A DNA stretch of 64,000 nucleotides from Lachnospira eligens (GTDB lineage Bacteria > Bacillota > Clostridia > Lachnospirales > Lachnospiraceae): assembly GCF_009680455.1 (NCBI RefSeq), contig NZ_WKRD01000006.1, positions 167,709 to 231,708 on the forward strand, given 5' to 3'. Positions 26,531 through 36,576 of the stretch are shown one piece after another (within the stretch, counting starts at the first letter, position 1; the number at the start of each line of letters is the position of its first letter). Position numbers and translations under genes: made by a program. Below the pieces are notes generated by a model that made no database searches, was not told the origin of the DNA, and worked only from the letters and a program-made list of their open reading frames with translations.

Positions 26531-27733
26531 TTAAAAATCCACCTGCTGTACAGAACCGGCGCTGCCGTCTTCATGAAGATACATGCCGCTGCTTCGTACT
26601 TTAGCTTTGAGATTGTTATCATCATCAGTTACATGAAATGTTGTTTTGGAGCTGCCAAGACAGATTGCACCGACATTGGCTTCCTTAAGTGATAAGAGCT
26701 TGTCCTTGCCATTCTCATCTTTAACCCAGACCTTTAACTGGTCATAGACTTCATCATTCTCATCAATCCATCCGTTGCCGTCAGAATCGTATTCTGCAAG
26801 CTCGGAAAAGCCATTACCGGTCTTGGTTCCGAACAGCTCGCTGCCGTCATTGATAATTCCGTCGCTGTTCTTATCAAGAGCAAGAAAGCCACTTTCAGGA
26901 TTCATCTGTGCAATAGTCTCGTCTTTACCATCACAATCAATGTCAAAACTGAAGGACTTATCAGAAATAGAAACAGGATTGCATCCAAGATTAATAACAA
27001 GTGGATCTGTCAGTACAGTGTCAAAGCTGGAAACAAATTCAATGCTGTGTTCTTCCATGTATCTGCGCGACATGGTCATATCAAGATTAAAATTAAGTTT
27101 CCTGCCGTCTGCTGTTTTAACAGTTCCGGTTGTTGAAAATGAAGTGCTTTCCTTTTCTTCATAGGTTGAAGAATATCTGGTTCTTACAGTCCACACAGTA
27201 GGAGAAATCTGGTTAGTAATAGAAAGGGTTTTTGAGGCTTTGTCAGATGAAGATGTGTCAGAGACTGAATTGCAGGATAAACTGTCAGTATCATGAAACA
27301 TTCCACGGAAAGACAGAGACTGAATAAAATCCAACAGGGACATATAAACCTTTCTTGTTATTTCTGTGTAACTGAAGCTTACATTCTGCCGCATAGAAAC
27401 TAAGCTGGCTTTGTTGTAAGCAGGTGATAAAGCCTCCGTGCCTTCTGGTGATTCCTCACCAGCCAAATCCGTTTTAGAAGAATCGTCTGGGACATTAAGC
27501 CTTCCAGAACGATTGTAGAGTGGCATCATCAGAAACATGTCGTCATACTTTCTGCCTGGATAATCAGAAGAATTACTAAAATATGATTCTTTCTGGCTTA
27601 AGCTGCTTCTTGCCTGGCTCATTCCAAAACTAAAGGAGTTACCAGAGCTGCCTGCTGCGACCATGCCGCTTGATACCTTTTGTGAGTAGTGTCTTCTTGA
27701 AGACATACTCATGTTGCTGTCTGCAATTATCAT
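26531..27733 (-). CDS. Calcium-binding-repeat-like protein of unknown function, 400 aa
   Basis: The C-terminal 150 residues carry Asp-rich loops of the dockerin/EF-hand/T3SS-like type: DIDCDGKDETIAQ, LDKNSDGIINDGSELFG and YDSDGNGWIDENDEVYDQLK. The same arrangement ends many large bacterial surface or secreted proteins. The first 200 residues are Ser-rich and low-complexity, starting MIIADSNMSMSSRRHY. No signal peptide or sorting motif is visible. It is therefore either exported by an unusual route or cytosolic. AAGGCGGG lies upstream of the start. Monocistronic with its own terminator. Confidence 0.65.
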   Translation of the reverse strand: MIIADSNMSMSSRRHYSQKVSSGMVAAGSSGNSFSFGMSQARSSLSQKESYFSNSSDYPGRKYDDMFLMMPLYNRSGRLNVPDDSSKTDLAGEESPEGTEALSPAYNKASLVSMRQNVSFSYTEITRKVYMSLLDFIQSLSFRGMFHDTDSLSCNSVSDTSSSDKASKTLSITNQISPTVWTVRTRYSSTYEEKESTSFSTTGTVKTADGRKLNFNLDMTMSRRYMEEHSIEFVSSFDTVLTDPLVINLGCNPVSISDKSFSFDIDCDGKDETIAQMNPESGFLALDKNSDGIINDGSELFGTKTGNGFSELAEYDSDGNGWIDENDEVYDQLKVWVKDENGKDKLLSLKEANVGAICLGSSKTTFHVTDDDNNLKAKVRSSGMYLHEDGSAGSVQQVDF

Positions 27734-27955
27734 AAGTATACCCGCCTTTCATCTTCAGCAATGAACACGGTTATATATAATATCGGTTTAAGCACAGAAT
27801 ACTTAATAATAAAATGTCAACTAAAAAACTTTTATAAAATAACTTTGCAAAAGTACTGGAAATTCTTATTTAACTGTTGTAATATGATAGCAGAGAAATA
27901 TCTGCATAAGCAGAAATAAATTATTGAGCCGTAAACTGGCAGAAAGAGGTCATAT

Positions 27956-29584
27956 ATGTGGACAGCAGATTTAGGAAATGGACGATACAAGAATCCAATA
28001 CTTTACGCTGATTATTCAGATCCGGACGCAATCCGTGTCGGTGATGATTATTTTATGATATCATCAAGCTTTTCTAATGCTCCGGCTATGCCGTTGCTTC
28101 ATTCTAAGGACCTTGTAAACTGGAAGGTTATTAACTACATTTTGGCTGAAATTCCAGAATTCAGATATAGAAATCCAATTCATGGATGCGGAGTGTGGGC
28201 ACCTGCAATAAGATATCATGAGGGTACATATTATGTGTGCTTCCCAATGCCAGATGAAGGAATATATATGACTACCGCAACAGACCCTTATGGTGAGTGG
28301 AGTAAGCCAGTGAATATAAGACCAGGCGCAGGCTGGATTGACCCATGCCCATTCTGGGATGAGGACGGAAAGGCATATCTTGTTGCAGGAGTTGCCAAGA
28401 GCCGTATCGGATACAAGAGTGTGCTTCATATGGTAGAGATGCAGCCAGATGGAATGGGGCTTATTGGTGAGGAAAAGATTATATTTGACGGTAACTTAAA
28501 TGACCAGATTACAATAGAAGGTCCTAAGATGTATAAGCGAAACGGATGGTATTATATATTTGCACCGGCTGGAGGTGTTAAGACAGGCTGGCAGACAGTG
28601 TTAAGGTCGAAAAATGTGTTTGGACCATATGAGTATAAAGTGGTTATGAGACAGGGAGATTCGCCTGTCAATGGACCTCATCAGGGGGCATGGGTTGATA
28701 CAGTTACAGGACAGGACTGGTTCATACATTTTCAGGATGTGTATGCAGCGGGCAGAATAACACATTTGCAGCCAATGAGCTGGGAAAATGACTGGCCTGT
28801 AATTGGAGTTAAGAAAGATGGCAATGATTACGGCGAGCCTGTGATGGAGTACGAAAAACCTGATGTCGGTGCCGTTTATGAAATATGTGAGCCAGATACT
28901 ACAGATGAATTCACAGAAGATACTTTGGGACTGCAGTGGCAGTGGAACGCCAATCCTGATAGTGACTGGACACAGTCTGGCACTGATGAAAGCGGAAATG
29001 TGTCTGATGACGGTTCTTATATAAAGCTCAATGCGGTTGGAAGAGCATCAAACAGACCAATTGGCGATTACAGAAATCTTCTCCTGCAGAAGTGGCCGGC
29101 ACCGGAATTTAGCTGTATTACTAAGATGAATATCAGCGGAATGGCTGATGGTGATAATGCCGGATTCATTCATATGGGAATGGATTATCTGGCAGCAGAT
29201 GTGACTGTCAAAGGCGGTAAGATGGAAGTGTATGCAGTAAAGGGTGTGCAGCAGTTTGACTGTGACCAGGCTTATACTAAAGAGACTAAAGAATTGCTTG
29301 CTTCATACGATAATCTTAAGGAAATATATTTCAGATACACAGTTAAAAAGACAGGAACTAAAGACTATGTTGAGGGTGGACTTCCTGTTAAGGAAGCACC
29401 TGTTGAGACAGTAACAATAGAGATAAGCACAGACGGAAAAGAATACACCAACCCTGTTTCCGTTATTGCCAAAGCCGGAAGATGGGTTGGTGTAAAGAGC
29501 GGTGTATATGTATCACATGATAATTCTGTCAAAAGTGAAAACAAAGGTTTTGTTACGGTAGATTATGTAAGATACAGCCGTTAA
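27956..29584 (+). CDS. Glycoside hydrolase family 43 (beta-xylosidase/arabinofuranosidase type)
   Basis: 542 residues, no signal peptide, so it should act on imported oligosaccharides. The N-terminal five-bladed propeller (about 1-310) has the general-base Asp (YADYSDPDAI), the pKa-modulating Asp (GWIDPCPFWDEDG) and the acid Glu (TIEGPKMYKRNGWYY). The C-terminal 200 residues form a beta-sandwich of the kind attached to GH43 beta-xylosidases. Substrate specificity among xylan and arabinan oligomers cannot be settled from sequence reading. It is not in a visible polysaccharide locus; the convergent regulator gene shares its stop codon region. Confidence 0.92.
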   Translation: MWTADLGNGRYKNPILYADYSDPDAIRVGDDYFMISSSFSNAPAMPLLHSKDLVNWKVINYILAEIPEFRYRNPIHGCGVWAPAIRYHEGTYYVCFPMPDEGIYMTTATDPYGEWSKPVNIRPGAGWIDPCPFWDEDGKAYLVAGVAKSRIGYKSVLHMVEMQPDGMGLIGEEKIIFDGNLNDQITIEGPKMYKRNGWYYIFAPAGGVKTGWQTVLRSKNVFGPYEYKVVMRQGDSPVNGPHQGAWVDTVTGQDWFIHFQDVYAAGRITHLQPMSWENDWPVIGVKKDGNDYGEPVMEYEKPDVGAVYEICEPDTTDEFTEDTLGLQWQWNANPDSDWTQSGTDESGNVSDDGSYIKLNAVGRASNRPIGDYRNLLLQKWPAPEFSCITKMNISGMADGDNAGFIHMGMDYLAADVTVKGGKMEVYAVKGVQQFDCDQAYTKETKELLASYDNLKEIYFRYTVKKTGTKDYVEGGLPVKEAPVETVTIEISTDGKEYTNPVSVIAKAGRWVGVKSGVYVSHDNSVKSENKGFVTVDYVRYSR

Positions 29585-30063
29585 ATATTCTTAATTTTTT
29601 TCTTAGCCCACAATTCAAGGGCTTTCGCATTATTGGAAATAAGATCGAGGGATTCAAGTATCTGCTTGAATTCCTCCTGTTCTCCAATATCAACCTGGCC
29701 ATCAGCAGAGATATTGATAATAGAAGCACGCAGGTTTTCAATATCATTCAAAGAACCAAGCATTTTTAATGATAATCTGTCAAATGAATTAATCTCGACT
29801 TCCTTCATTGTAAGCCTTCCAATCGGACATTCGTTTGAGCAGTAATTGTAGCAGAGTTCGGGAGCGTTGTAGCATTTTGACATAGATACAACCTCGTCTG
29901 CATAAGGTGTTACATTGCCAAGTTCAATTCTTGCAAGTCTTGTTCTGTCTATACCTACGACATCTGAAGCTGCTTCACGGCTTTCAAAGTCAGTATTTTT
30001 CTGTGCAGCAGAAAATCTTGCCTGATAATATCTGTTATCAGATGCTTTAGTTGCTTTCTTCAT
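29581..30063 (-). CDS. XRE-like regulator with a C-terminal Cys motif, 160 aa
   Basis: Residues about 10-70 resemble an XRE helix-turn-helix (SREAASDVVGIDRTRLARIE, then GNVTPYADEVVSMSKCY). It is followed by a CYNYCSNECPIG segment and a helical C-terminus. A longer frame runs to 30243 but overlaps the wall hydrolase; the ATG at 30063 has GGGGAG upstream and is chosen. The stop overlaps the GH43 stop (TTAA). It is 34 bp downstream of the hydrolase and may be co-transcribed with it. Four Cys residues hint at metal binding or redox sensing, unproven. Confidence 0.72.
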   Translation of the reverse strand: MKKATKASDNRYYQARFSAAQKNTDFESREAASDVVGIDRTRLARIELGNVTPYADEVVSMSKCYNAPELCYNYCSNECPIGRLTMKEVEINSFDRLSLKMLGSLNDIENLRASIINISADGQVDIGEQEEFKQILESLDLISNNAKALELWAKKKIKNI

Positions 30064-30097
30064 AGTTAATAATTCTCCCCTTGGTATATTTAATGAG

Positions 30098-31300
30098 TTA
30101 GTAAAATACATGATCTCCGATAACGGTTCCGCCCACATCGACAGAACTGTCATATACATGAAAATATAGTGCGTTAATATTGATATAACCATTAAGCACA
30201 TCAATGGCTGCCTGGGTGCAGGCTGCATTTGCACCTCTTGCAAGTACTATTGCAAATCGTCCGCTGGCAACAGGTGAAAACTGGTAAGGTGCATATATTA
30301 CGCCGCTTATGCTGTTGGCAAAGCGTGGGTCAGCAACTCTGTTGATAACAACACTTCCTACAGCACATTTGCCCTCATATGACTGGTTGCCGGCTTCACA
30401 TTCAATAATTGCTGCGAGCATTGCAACATCTTCGGCAGTGTGATTCTTAAGAACATTGTTAAGAGCGTTCTGGTCAACCATAGCAGAGCCGGAAGATGAA
30501 TTACCGCCTGTATTACCGGCGTTATTAGCTTTGTCAGCCTCTTCCTGTGCTTTTCTTGCAGCTTCAAGGGCTTCCATTTCACGGCGCTGACGCTCTAACA
30601 TTTCCTGTTCGATCTGCTTTTCGTATTCAAGTGCAAGTGCTTCAGCATCAGTAATGCTGTCACTTGTAGTGTCAAGCTCTGTCTGGCATTGTGAGAGAAG
30701 CACAGCAAAATTATCAGCTTCGCGGGCTGCATCATCTTTAAGAGTGACAAGTTCGGTCATCTCTTCTTCAAGCTTTGCCTGAGTTTCTTTAAGAGAAGCC
30801 AGAAGGTCACTTAATTCCTGCATCTTCTGGTGGTCATAATTAGAAATCTGCTGGATATATTCTGACTTGGATAAAAGGTCAGAAAGGCTTTCAGCCGACA
30901 GAAGCGTTGACAGGATAGTAGCATTATTATTCTCATACATAAACTGTATACGAAGTTTCATGGAGGCGTACTGCTGGTCAATCTCTGCCTGCATATCAGC
31001 AACCTGGATATTGGTAGCATCAATCTCGGACTGCTTCGCATTAACTGCATCCTCAATAGAAGACAGCTTCTTTCCGGAAGCAGACAGCTTCTCGTTAAGC
31101 TCCCCGTAAGATGCATTGAGTTCGCTCTGTTTATTTCTTAATTCTTCAAGCTGTTTATTAACAGCGTCGAGGTCATCCTGTGTATCAGCCATCAACTGGT
31201 CAGGATAAGCAAAAAATGGAACAGCAAATGTAGCTGCCATGCAAAGCGAAAGACCAATGGCTGTTAAATTCTTTAATCTTAATCTGATAAAATGTTTCAC
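30098..31300 (-). CDS. Secreted coiled-coil peptidoglycan hydrolase with SleB/CwlJ-type domain
   Basis: 400 residues. A Lys/Arg-rich N-terminus and hydrophobic core (LTAIGLSLCMAATFAVPFFA) form a signal peptide. Residues about 40-260 are a long coiled coil like those of PcsB/CwlO-type hydrolases, which are often controlled by FtsEX. A Gly/Asn/Ser linker follows. The C-terminal 130 residues are a cell-wall hydrolase of the SleB type, with the catalytic Glu in IIECEAGNQSYEGK and later GVIYAPYQFSPV. The start codon is GTG, with AGGAG 5 nt upstream. Likely splits cell-wall glycan during growth or division rather than spore germination. Confidence 0.88.
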   Translation of the reverse strand: MKHFIRLRLKNLTAIGLSLCMAATFAVPFFAYPDQLMADTQDDLDAVNKQLEELRNKQSELNASYGELNEKLSASGKKLSSIEDAVNAKQSEIDATNIQVADMQAEIDQQYASMKLRIQFMYENNNATILSTLLSAESLSDLLSKSEYIQQISNYDHQKMQELSDLLASLKETQAKLEEEMTELVTLKDDAAREADNFAVLLSQCQTELDTTSDSITDAEALALEYEKQIEQEMLERQRREMEALEAARKAQEEADKANNAGNTGGNSSSGSAMVDQNALNNVLKNHTAEDVAMLAAIIECEAGNQSYEGKCAVGSVVINRVADPRFANSISGVIYAPYQFSPVASGRFAIVLARGANAACTQAAIDVLNGYININALYFHVYDSSVDVGGTVIGDHVFY

Positions 31301-31412
31301 ATAGACTCCTAGTAATCATTATATTTTTATAAACAAAAAACAATATTAGTATAAAATGTGCTGGAATAAATTGCAAGCCAAGCTTTCCATGGTGTATATT
31401 AATTGAGGGTTA

Positions 31413-31704
31413 CGGATTGGGAATTGGCCTTCATCCTTTGACTTGCGTACATGACGTTGCGGCATCTGACTATAGCATACGCTTTCAGGAATCCTGCGCT
31501 TAGTGTAACTAAATGCCGCTATCTACAGAGTTTATTACGGTGTGTCAAATCAAACGCGCTTCGCTTGAACGAGATTTGACGCACCGCCCTAATGTATATA
31601 GCGACATTAAGTTACACACAGCTCGGATTATTCAAGCGTATGCTATAGTCAGACACCGCAACTGATATACACAACATTTAAGATGAAGGCCAATTCCCAA
31701 TCCG
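31413..31704. repeat. Near-palindromic 292-bp element of unknown type
   Basis: The outer arms of 23 bp are perfect (31413-31435 with 31682-31704). A second perfect 20-bp pair is TCTGACTATAGCATACGCTT (31465-31484) with its complement at 31634-31653, preceded by GTTGCGG/CCGCAAC. Further inner matches run to the centre, GTCAAATC (31544-31551) with GATTTGAC (31573-31580). It fills the interval between the wall hydrolase and the ABC transporter and contains no gene. It is richer in G+C than its flanks. Candidate foldback miniature transposon or structured leader RNA. Confidence 0.8.
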
Positions 31705-31734
31705 CAGCTCGCAATAAAATAAAAGGAGACTTAA

Positions 31735-34422
31735 ATGCTTGAATTAAATGATATAAAAAAGGATTATGTGTCCGGTTCGACTACTGTGAGTGCACTTAAG
31801 GGCATTAATCTTAGGTTCAGGGATTGCGAGTTCGTGTCGATTCTTGGACAGTCCGGCTGTGGTAAGACTACTATGCTTAACATTATAGGCGGACTTGATA
31901 AGTATACGAGTGGTGACCTTAAGATAAATGGAGTGTCAACTAAGAATTATAAGGACAGAGACTGGGATTTTTACAGAAATAATTCTATTGGTTTTGTGTT
32001 CCAGAGTTACAATCTGATTCCGCACCAGACTGTTTTATCTAATGTAGAGCTTGCACTTACGCTTTCAGGTGTATCTAAGGCAGAGAGAAAGAAAAGAGCG
32101 ATAGAGGCACTTGAGAAAGTTGGACTTGGAGAGCAGATTCACAAGAAGCCTAATCAGATGTCAGGTGGACAGATGCAGAGAGTTGCCATTGCAAGAGCAC
32201 TTGTAAATAATCCTGATATCCTGCTTGCTGATGAGCCTACAGGAGCGCTTGATACAGAGACAAGTATCCAGATTATGGAGCTTTTAAAGGAGATATCAAA
32301 GGACAGACTTATAATTATGGTAACTCATAATCCGGAGCTTGCCAAGGATTATTCTACAAGAATAGTCAGATTACTAGATGGTGTGATAACTGATGACTCT
32401 GATCCATATTCGTTAGAAGATATGGAAGCTGATATCAGGGCTAAAGAGGCTGCTAAGGTTAAGACATCAGAAAAGAAGATTAAAAAGTCAGGAAAGAAGC
32501 AGAAAACATCTATGTCATTCTTTACAGCACTTTCACTTTCCTTTAATAACCTGATGACTAAGAAAACAAGAACGATTCTTACTGCATTTGCAGGAAGCAT
32601 AGGAATTATCGGTATTGCAATGATTTTGTCTATCTCAAATGGTATCCAGTTATACATAGACAGGGTTCAGAGAGATACGCTTTCGAGTTATCCTATAACA
32701 CTTCAGGCGGAAGCCATTGATATAAGCAGTATGGTATCAAGCATGACAGGTAATTCGGATTCAGAAGAGCATGAGGATAAGTCTAAAATATATTCTAACG
32801 ATATCATGGGTGACATGATTAATACCATGGTAAAGGAAGTTAAGAGCAATAACCTTTCTGAGTTTAAGAAATACATTGAAAACGGCAGCTCTGACATTAA
32901 GTCATATGTAAGTGATATCCAGTATTCATATGATGTTCCTCTTAACATTTATATGAAGGATACTTCTAACGGTGTTGAGCAGTTAAATCCAAGCACAATG
33001 TTTGATTCGATATATGGCGAGGGTGCAACAAGCACATCTTCTGCAATGTCATCAGGCATGGGTATGGGGATGTTTTCTAACAGCAGTGTGTGGAACCAGC
33101 TTTTAGGAAACCAGCAGGTTCTTGATGAGCAGTATGATGTCCTTGCAGGACACTGGCCAGAGAAATTCAACGAGGTTGTGCTTGTTGCAGATAAGAATAA
33201 CGAGGTTGATGATTATACACTTTACTCACTAGGTCTTAAAGACCCTGAGGAAGTAAGAACACTCTTTAAGAAAATGATGGTTGGTGAATCATACGAAACA
33301 AAAAAAGATATAAGCTATACATTTGACGAGATTCTTGATACAGAGTTTAAGCTTGTTATGCCTACAGACATGTATAAGTACAATGATGTGACTGGTACAT
33401 GGGACGATTACAGCAAAGATGATAAGTATATGACAAATGTTGTAAATAACGGAACTGACATTAAAGTATGTGGAATAATCAGACCTAATGATGATGCAGT
33501 CAGTACTTCACTTTCAAGTGGAATCGGTTATACAGCAAAGCTTACGGAATACATTATCGAAGAAGTAAAAAACAGTGAGATAGCCAAGGCACAGCTTGCT
33601 GATACAAGTGTTGATGTATTTACAGGAGTTCCATTCGACAATGACAGGAATACAGAGATTACAATGGATGATATAAATGCATATATGGCAACACTTTCAC
33701 CAGAGGAAAGTGCTCAGATGCAGGCAATGACAAGTGGAATGAGCGATGATCAGATACTACAGCTTTTCTCAGCGTCACTAAAGGCTAGAACAACAGATGC
33801 AACATTAGACAGCAATAAGTCGAAGCTTGGAATTACAGACCTTGATACACCTTCACAGATAGATATATATGCAACTGATTTTGATTCTAAGGAGAAGGTT
33901 CAGAATATTATCAAGGATTACAATAAGCTGCAACAGGACGATGGCAAGGAAGAAAATGTTATTAACTACACAGATTATGTTGGAATAATGATGTCATCAG
34001 TAAGTACAATTATTAATGCAATTTCATATGTTTTAATAGCATTTGTTGCAATATCACTTATAGTTTCTTCAATAATGATAGGTATTATCACATACATTTC
34101 AGTACTTGAAAGAACTAAGGAAATTGGAGTATTAAGAAGTATTGGTGCTTCTAAGAAAGATGTTTCAAGAATATTCAATGCAGAGACACTTATTGAAGGT
34201 TTTGTCTCAGGCGCACTCGGCATTGTTGTAACTTTATTGTTGTGCATACCTGCAAATGCGTTGATTAAGCACCTTACAGACATTTCCAATGTTGCACAGC
34301 TTCCGATTGCAGGAGGAGTAATACTTATAATAATAAGCATGTTCCTTACATTTATTGCTGGACTTATCCCAGCAAAGCTTGCAGCTAAAAAAGACCCTGT
34401 TGTGGCATTAAGAAGTGAATAA
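31735..34422 (+). CDS. Fused ABC ATPase-FtsX-type permease (MacB-like), 895 aa
   Basis: Residues 1-225 are an ATPase of the LolD/MacB class: GQSGCGKTT, the MSGGQMQRVAIARAL signature, DILLADEPTGALD and a switch histidine (MVTHNP). A Lys-rich linker leads to a permease with one transmembrane helix near 285-305, a large extracellular domain of about 430 residues, and three C-terminal helices with the FtsX motif (KEIGVLRSIGASKKDVSRIF). Such proteins act as mechanotransducers or exporters of peptides and lipids. The natural family has the domains in the same order as MacB but no MacA partner gene is nearby. AAAGGAGAC precedes the start. Confidence 0.9.
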   Translation: MLELNDIKKDYVSGSTTVSALKGINLRFRDCEFVSILGQSGCGKTTMLNIIGGLDKYTSGDLKINGVSTKNYKDRDWDFYRNNSIGFVFQSYNLIPHQTVLSNVELALTLSGVSKAERKKRAIEALEKVGLGEQIHKKPNQMSGGQMQRVAIARALVNNPDILLADEPTGALDTETSIQIMELLKEISKDRLIIMVTHNPELAKDYSTRIVRLLDGVITDDSDPYSLEDMEADIRAKEAAKVKTSEKKIKKSGKKQKTSMSFFTALSLSFNNLMTKKTRTILTAFAGSIGIIGIAMILSISNGIQLYIDRVQRDTLSSYPITLQAEAIDISSMVSSMTGNSDSEEHEDKSKIYSNDIMGDMINTMVKEVKSNNLSEFKKYIENGSSDIKSYVSDIQYSYDVPLNIYMKDTSNGVEQLNPSTMFDSIYGEGATSTSSAMSSGMGMGMFSNSSVWNQLLGNQQVLDEQYDVLAGHWPEKFNEVVLVADKNNEVDDYTLYSLGLKDPEEVRTLFKKMMVGESYETKKDISYTFDEILDTEFKLVMPTDMYKYNDVTGTWDDYSKDDKYMTNVVNNGTDIKVCGIIRPNDDAVSTSLSSGIGYTAKLTEYIIEEVKNSEIAKAQLADTSVDVFTGVPFDNDRNTEITMDDINAYMATLSPEESAQMQAMTSGMSDDQILQLFSASLKARTTDATLDSNKSKLGITDLDTPSQIDIYATDFDSKEKVQNIIKDYNKLQQDDGKEENVINYTDYVGIMMSSVSTIINAISYVLIAFVAISLIVSSIMIGIITYISVLERTKEIGVLRSIGASKKDVSRIFNAETLIEGFVSGALGIVVTLLLCIPANALIKHLTDISNVAQLPIAGGVILIIISMFLTFIAGLIPAKLAAKKDPVVALRSE

Positions 34423-34504
34423 TGTCTTTACTTTAAAACTTCACTGTGTTAAAATTTAAAAGTAATAAGCCAATGTTATTTTTGGAAAACCGGGGTGGAT
34501 AATT

Positions 34505-34819
34505 ATGAACAATAAGTTAAAGACACAGGCTGTTGAGCAGCTTTTTCAGGCAATATTAAGTCTTAAGGATTTAGATGAAGCATACGATTTTTTTGAGGAT
34601 GTATGTACAATTAACGAGATTTTATCCTTATCCCAGAGATTTGAGGTTGCCAAGATGTTAAGAGAACACAGGACATATCTTGATATTGCAGAGAAGACAG
34701 GCGCGTCTACTGCGACAATCAGCAGGGTAAACCGTTCACTTAATTATGGTAATGACGGGTATGACAGAGTATTTGAAAGACTTGGCATGCTTGAGAAAGA
34801 GTCAGAAGATAATAAGTAA
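34505..34819 (+). CDS. YerC/YecD-family TrpR-related DNA-binding protein
   Basis: 104 residues. The helix-turn-helix is TYLDIAEKTGASTATISRVNRSL, preceded by the family-typical FFEDVCTINEILSLSQRFEVA. The fold is that of the Trp repressor, but the family is not known to bind tryptophan. Target unknown. It lies 82 bp after the ABC gene and ends at a perfect terminator. Confidence 0.9.
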   Translation: MNNKLKTQAVEQLFQAILSLKDLDEAYDFFEDVCTINEILSLSQRFEVAKMLREHRTYLDIAEKTGASTATISRVNRSLNYGNDGYDRVFERLGMLEKESEDNK

Positions 34820-34836
34820 TATATGAAGCAATGTAA

Positions 34837-34868
34837 AAGGGAACTGTCAGTACTGGCAGTTCCCTTAA
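34837..34868. terminator. Bidirectional terminator between yerC-like and DUF1836 genes
   Basis: AAGGGAACTG...CAGTTCCCTT (34837-34866) with inner TCAGTACTGG pairs, followed by AATTTAT. It serves both convergent genes. Confidence 0.9.
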
Positions 34869-34878
34869 TTTATATGGA

Positions 34879-35520
34879 TTATTTCTTTTTGTCTGTTTTA
34901 TCAGATTTTTCAGGATGCTTTGGCGCATGCTTGGCAGAGTAATCATCAATCAGACTTTCAATCATGTTCTTCTTCATGTATACATCAAAGCTTAAAAGGC
35001 ATACAAGACTGAAGAACTGCAAGAATTCTCTGTCATCATCATCCTTTACATCTGTAAATGCATTGCTTGCCTGTTCAGACTTTGCAAATATATCTTTAGA
35101 TAATGGCCTTGCAAGAGAGGATTCCATTGAAAAAATCTCTTTATATATATAATCCAGATCCGGCTTGGAACCTTCATCAAAGAATTTCTCAGTGAGAGGA
35201 TTGAGCATTTTCTGTATATCACTTATTGAGAGAATGTTCTTAAAGTAATAGATAAATGTAAGGATATATATGTGTTCCTTAGAGTACTTTTTCTTTACTG
35301 GTGATGGCAGCAGATTGTTTTTAGCATAGTTGTTAATCATTGTTTTGGTTAGTACTTTATCATCAGTGGTACGCTTTGTATCGTGAAGATGTTCATACAT
35401 AAATGTTGTAACCTGATCCATGTACAGGTTGATGTTAGGCACATCTCCGGGTTTTATATAGTTAAGAGCGGACATATCTTTAAGAATACCACTCATAAGC
35501 TCTTTAATATCGTTGTTCAT
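34879..35520 (-). CDS. DUF1836 protein, MerR-like
   Basis: 213 residues. The central part (LTKTMINNYAKNNLLPSPVKKKYSKEHIYILTFIYY) has the winged-helix layout of DUF1836, a Firmicute family related to MerR regulators. The C-terminal half is helical and ends in a Lys/Asp-rich tail. Some family members are linked to cell-wall or stress genes; the target here is unknown. Monocistronic. Confidence 0.85.
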   Translation of the reverse strand: MNNDIKELMSGILKDMSALNYIKPGDVPNINLYMDQVTTFMYEHLHDTKRTTDDKVLTKTMINNYAKNNLLPSPVKKKYSKEHIYILTFIYYFKNILSISDIQKMLNPLTEKFFDEGSKPDLDYIYKEIFSMESSLARPLSKDIFAKSEQASNAFTDVKDDDDREFLQFFSLVCLLSFDVYMKKNMIESLIDDYSAKHAPKHPEKSDKTDKKK

Positions 35521-35839
35521 ATGTTCCTCATTTCTTTAAAAATGCGTATTCATGAGAGAATACATTTATATTAATGTTTAAGCTATATTATATAGTTTTT
35601 AAAACCACATTTCAAGTAGGAATAATATAATGAACTTTAGCATAGTGTAATGTGCATATTATGATATTTTAATATTTATTACAAGAATATAAAATATGTT
35701 TCATAGGAGCAAATATTCGTGACTTTTTACTCCTGATATATTATAATTAAAAAGGTTTTTTAAGAATTCTGGGAGACAGAATTCGGATGCACCAGAGGGT
35801 GATATGTGCCAGAAAGCGGCACAGGAATGGAGGATTATT
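35521..35839. other. 319-bp intergenic region, AT-rich, no feature resolved
   Basis: Shared upstream region of the divergent DUF1836 and PspA-like genes. It is very AT-rich. I see no consensus promoter, riboswitch or repeat that I can defend. The last 60 bp hold the ribosome site of the pspA-like gene (GGAGG at 35829-35833). Confidence 0.5.
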
Positions 35840-36523
35840 ATGGGTATTTTAACAAGATTCAAGGACATTATGAGCGCTAACATCAATGCACTTCTCGATA
35901 AGTGTGAAGATCCAGAGAAGATGATTGACCAGTACATGAGAAATCTTGAGAGCGACCTTGGAAAGGTTAAGGCAGAGACAGCTTCAGTTATGGCTGAGGA
36001 GACAAGATGTAAAAGAGAGCTTGATGAATGCACAGCAGATGTTGCCAAGTATCAGTCATATGCAGAAAAGGCTCTTCGGGCTGGCAACGAGGCAGATGCA
36101 AGAACATTCCTTGAGAAGAAGCAGCAGTTAGTTTCTAAGCAGGCTACATTACAGCAGACATATAATATTGCAGCAGACAATGCAGCTAAGATGCGTCAGA
36201 TGCATGATAAGCTCTTCAAGGATATCCAGTCTCTTGAAGCAAGAAGAGATGCAGTTAAGGCTAAGGTTGCAGCAGCTAAGGCTCAGGAGAGAATCAACAA
36301 GGTAGGTTCAAGTGTTAACAGTGTTGGAACAAGCATGGATGCATTCGGTAAGATGGAGGCTAAGGCTAATAAGATGCTTGACGAGGCTAATGCAATGGCA
36401 GAGCTTAACCAGACACAGCTTGAGGCAGATGTTGACAGTCTTGCAGCTAAGTATGATGCAGAGCCAGCTAACACAGCAGTTGATGATGAATTAGCAGCAC
36501 TTAAGGCTCAGATGGGCTTATAA
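35840..36523 (+). CDS. PspA/IM30-family membrane-stress protein
   Basis: 227 residues, almost entirely helical coiled coil. It starts MGILTRFKDIMSANINALLD, the amphipathic helix that binds lipid in PspA/Vipp1. The KCEDPEKMIDQYMRNLESDL segment is typical of the family. ATG 35840 is chosen over an upstream in-frame ATG because GGAGG lies 6 nt before it. The SPFH-zinc-ribbon gene follows after 53 bp, reproducing the PspA plus YdjI pair of Bacillus envelope-stress operons. It should polymerise on the inner membrane and stabilise it. Confidence 0.93.
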   Translation: MGILTRFKDIMSANINALLDKCEDPEKMIDQYMRNLESDLGKVKAETASVMAEETRCKRELDECTADVAKYQSYAEKALRAGNEADARTFLEKKQQLVSKQATLQQTYNIAADNAAKMRQMHDKLFKDIQSLEARRDAVKAKVAAAKAQERINKVGSSVNSVGTSMDAFGKMEAKANKMLDEANAMAELNQTQLEADVDSLAAKYDAEPANTAVDDELAALKAQMGL

Positions 36524-36576
36524 TTCAGAAGCACATTTATAATGAGATAAGCAATACATAGATAAGGAGAGGGAAC

